Assembly: GCA_003022505.1 (NCBI GenBank) | Contig: PXTQ01000068.1 | Span: forward strand, 5,017 to 12,163 | DNA length: 7,147 nt | Direction of reading: 5' to 3' | From: Bacteroidetes bacterium QS_8_64_10 | Lineage (GTDB): Bacteria > Bacteroidota > Rhodothermia > Rhodothermales > Salinibacteraceae | Shown here: one piece after another, positions 5,810 through 7,147 of the stretch | How the letters are laid out: every line of letters begins with the position of its first letter | Numbering within the stretch: position 1 is the stretch's first letter | The notes under the pieces: model-generated | What the model saw: only the letters and a program-made list of their open reading frames with translations | The model's database searches: none | What the model was told of the DNA's origin: nothing | Made by a program: the position numbers and the translations under genes

Positions 5810-7147
5810 ATGCCCAAGAAGGTTCTTATCAGCGACCGGGTCGACCCGGTCTGCACCGACCTGCTCGAAGAGCACGGCTACACGCCCAACGTACAACTCG
5901 GCAAATCGAACGACGAGCTAAAAGAACACGTCGCAAGCGCCGCCGCCTGGATCGTGCGCAGCGGCACCACCGTCACCGACGAGATGATGGAGGCCGCCGC
6001 CGACCTTCAAGTTATCGGGCGTGCGGGCGTGGGCGTTGACAACATCGACACGGACGCCGCTACGCGCCGGGGCCTGCTCGTCATCAACGCGCCGGACGGC
6101 AACACCATCTCTACGGCCGAGCACGCCTGCGCCATGACAATGGCGCTCATGCGCGAGATCCCGCAGGCTCATTCGTCGCTGGCCGGCGGCAAGTGGGAGC
6201 GCAAGTCGTTTATGGGCGCGGAGGTCTACGGCAAGACGCTGGGCGTGGTGGGCGTCGGCAAGATCGGGCGCGAGGTGGCCCGCCGCATGGCGAGCTTCGA
6301 GATGGACGTGCTGGGCCACGACCCGGTGCTCTCTGAGGAGATGGCCGAGCGGCTGGGCGTCGAACTGGTTTCGTTTGATGAGTTGTGCGGGCGAAGCGAC
6401 GTCATCACGGTTCACACCCCGCTCAACGACAGCACGCGCGGCCTTATCGACGGTTCGCGCCTGAACCAGTGCAAGCCGGGCGTGCGCATCGTAAACTGTG
6501 CGCGAGGTGGCATTGTTGATGAGGAGGACCTCCTGGAGGCCCTCGCAAACGAGCAGGTGATCCGGGCGCTCGAAGATCGCCCCGTCTCCACGCCCGTAAA
6601 CGGCATGGCGATCCGCATGGCCGGCGAGCCGGAAGTGCAGCCGTACCTGCGGCTCGCCGACCGGCTCGGCCAGGTGGCCGGGCAGCTGGAGGACGGCCCG
6701 CTGGAACGGGCGACCGTCCGGTGCCACGGCGAGACGCCGCACCGCTACGCCGACGTGCTCGCCATCGCCGCCCTCAAGGGCGTGCTGAGCCGATGGGTGG
6801 ACGCGCCCGTCAACATGATCAACGCGCCGGTGCTCGCCGACGAACACGGCGTGCGCCTCGAAGAGCAGCGCGGCTCGGCCACCGGCGGCGGCCTTGCCAA
6901 CCAGATTGAAGTGGTGCTCAATGGCGCCGATGGCAACGACGAGCAGCGCCTCGTGGCCGGAACGCTGTTCGCGGGCGACGACCCGCGCCTCGTGCGCGTC
7001 GATGACTACGACGGGCTGGAGGTGCGCCCGGAAGGACGTCTGCTGGTGTATCGCAACGAAGACCGTCCCGGCATGCTCGCCTCGGTCGGGAAGATCCTGG
7101 CGGAGGCCGGCATCAACATCGGAGCGCTGGCGCTCGGACGCCGCGAG
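5810..7147 (+). CDS. serA: D-3-phosphoglycerate dehydrogenase, 3' partial, apparently missing the catalytic Glu/His segment
   Basis: SerA oxidises 3-phosphoglycerate to 3-phosphohydroxypyruvate with NAD, the first step of serine synthesis. The 446 visible codons stay open to the window end. Seen in order are: the substrate-domain start MPKKVLISDRVDP, IGRAGVGVDNIDTDAA, the GKWERKSFMG segment, the NAD-binding GVGKIG at residues 148-153, NCARGGIVDE with the active-site Arg at 232, an intervening (ASB-type) domain, and the start of an ACT domain from about residue 409 (LLVYRNEDRPGMLASVG). This is the long form, usually about 525-530 aa. After GIVDEEDLLEALANEQV the protein jumps at residues 248-251 straight to IRALEDRPVSTPVNG. 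The usual LDVF..EP and TPH(L/I).AST motifs, which carry catalytic Glu and His, are absent: about 48 residues. The enzyme as written should be inactive. The ATG fits the family start and follows a heptamer array. Confidence 0.93.
   Translation, partial: MPKKVLISDRVDPVCTDLLEEHGYTPNVQLGKSNDELKEHVASAAAWIVRSGTTVTDEMMEAAADLQVIGRAGVGVDNIDTDAATRRGLLVINAPDGNTISTAEHACAMTMALMREIPQAHSSLAGGKWERKSFMGAEVYGKTLGVVGVGKIGREVARRMASFEMDVLGHDPVLSEEMAERLGVELVSFDELCGRSDVITVHTPLNDSTRGLIDGSRLNQCKPGVRIVNCARGGIVDEEDLLEALANEQVIRALEDRPVSTPVNGMAIRMAGEPEVQPYLRLADRLGQVAGQLEDGPLERATVRCHGETPHRYADVLAIAALKGVLSRWVDAPVNMINAPVLADEHGVRLEEQRGSATGGGLANQIEVVLNGADGNDEQRLVAGTLFAGDDPRLVRVDDYDGLEVRPEGRLLVYRNEDRPGMLASVGKILAEAGINIGALALGRRE

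Noticed and set aside
5918..6847. Antisense open frame of 309 codons opposite serA
   Set aside because: It is opposite conserved SerA motifs and has no recognisable domain.

Overview
The window carries four genes, all on the + strand, in a GC-rich bacterial chromosome segment with no mobile genes. In order they are: a 2-oxoglutarate dehydrogenase E1 protein fused to an E2-type acyltransferase domain (Kgd/OdhA type, 5' end outside the window), succinyl-CoA synthetase alpha subunit (sucD), the ribosome-assembly GTPase EngB/YsxC, and D-3-phosphoglycerate dehydrogenase (serA, 3' end outside the window). The fused Kgd, sucD separated from sucC, absence of Shine-Dalgarno sequences before sucD and serA, a possible Bacteroidota-type -33/-7 promoter and a fairly acidic proteome together suggest a member of the Rhodothermota/Bacteroidota (Salinibacter/Rhodothermus-like). 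This placement is inference; an actinobacterium is the main alternative for the Kgd fusion but fits the rest less well.

Layout: 1-3516 kgd; 3517-3876 a 360-bp spacer with overlapping hairpins, a ten-T run, heptamer repeats and a candidate promoter; 3877-4746 sucD; 4747-4923 a spacer made almost entirely of degenerate heptamer repeats in opposite orientations; 4924-5511 engB; 5512-5809 a spacer with inverted heptamer arms around a 116-bp core, then a heptamer array running into the next start codon; 5810-7147 serA.

Functionally, Kgd converts 2-oxoglutarate towards succinyl-CoA and SucD (with SucC encoded elsewhere) converts succinyl-CoA to succinate with nucleotide triphosphate formation, so the first two genes are consecutive TCA-cycle steps. 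engB and serA are housekeeping genes with no obvious pathway link. The separate spacers argue against one tight operon.

No new defence, mobile or biosynthetic system is visible. The most notable signals are: (1) serA seems to lack about 48 residues that normally hold the catalytic Glu and His, with the frame kept; (2) Kgd is about 16 residues short at a conserved E1 helix, also in frame; (3) the spacers are built from layered 7-nt repeat arrays, with near-identical 5-heptamer arrays abutting the ATG of both sucD and serA. The two in-frame losses may be real or may be assembly artefacts; sequence alone cannot decide.
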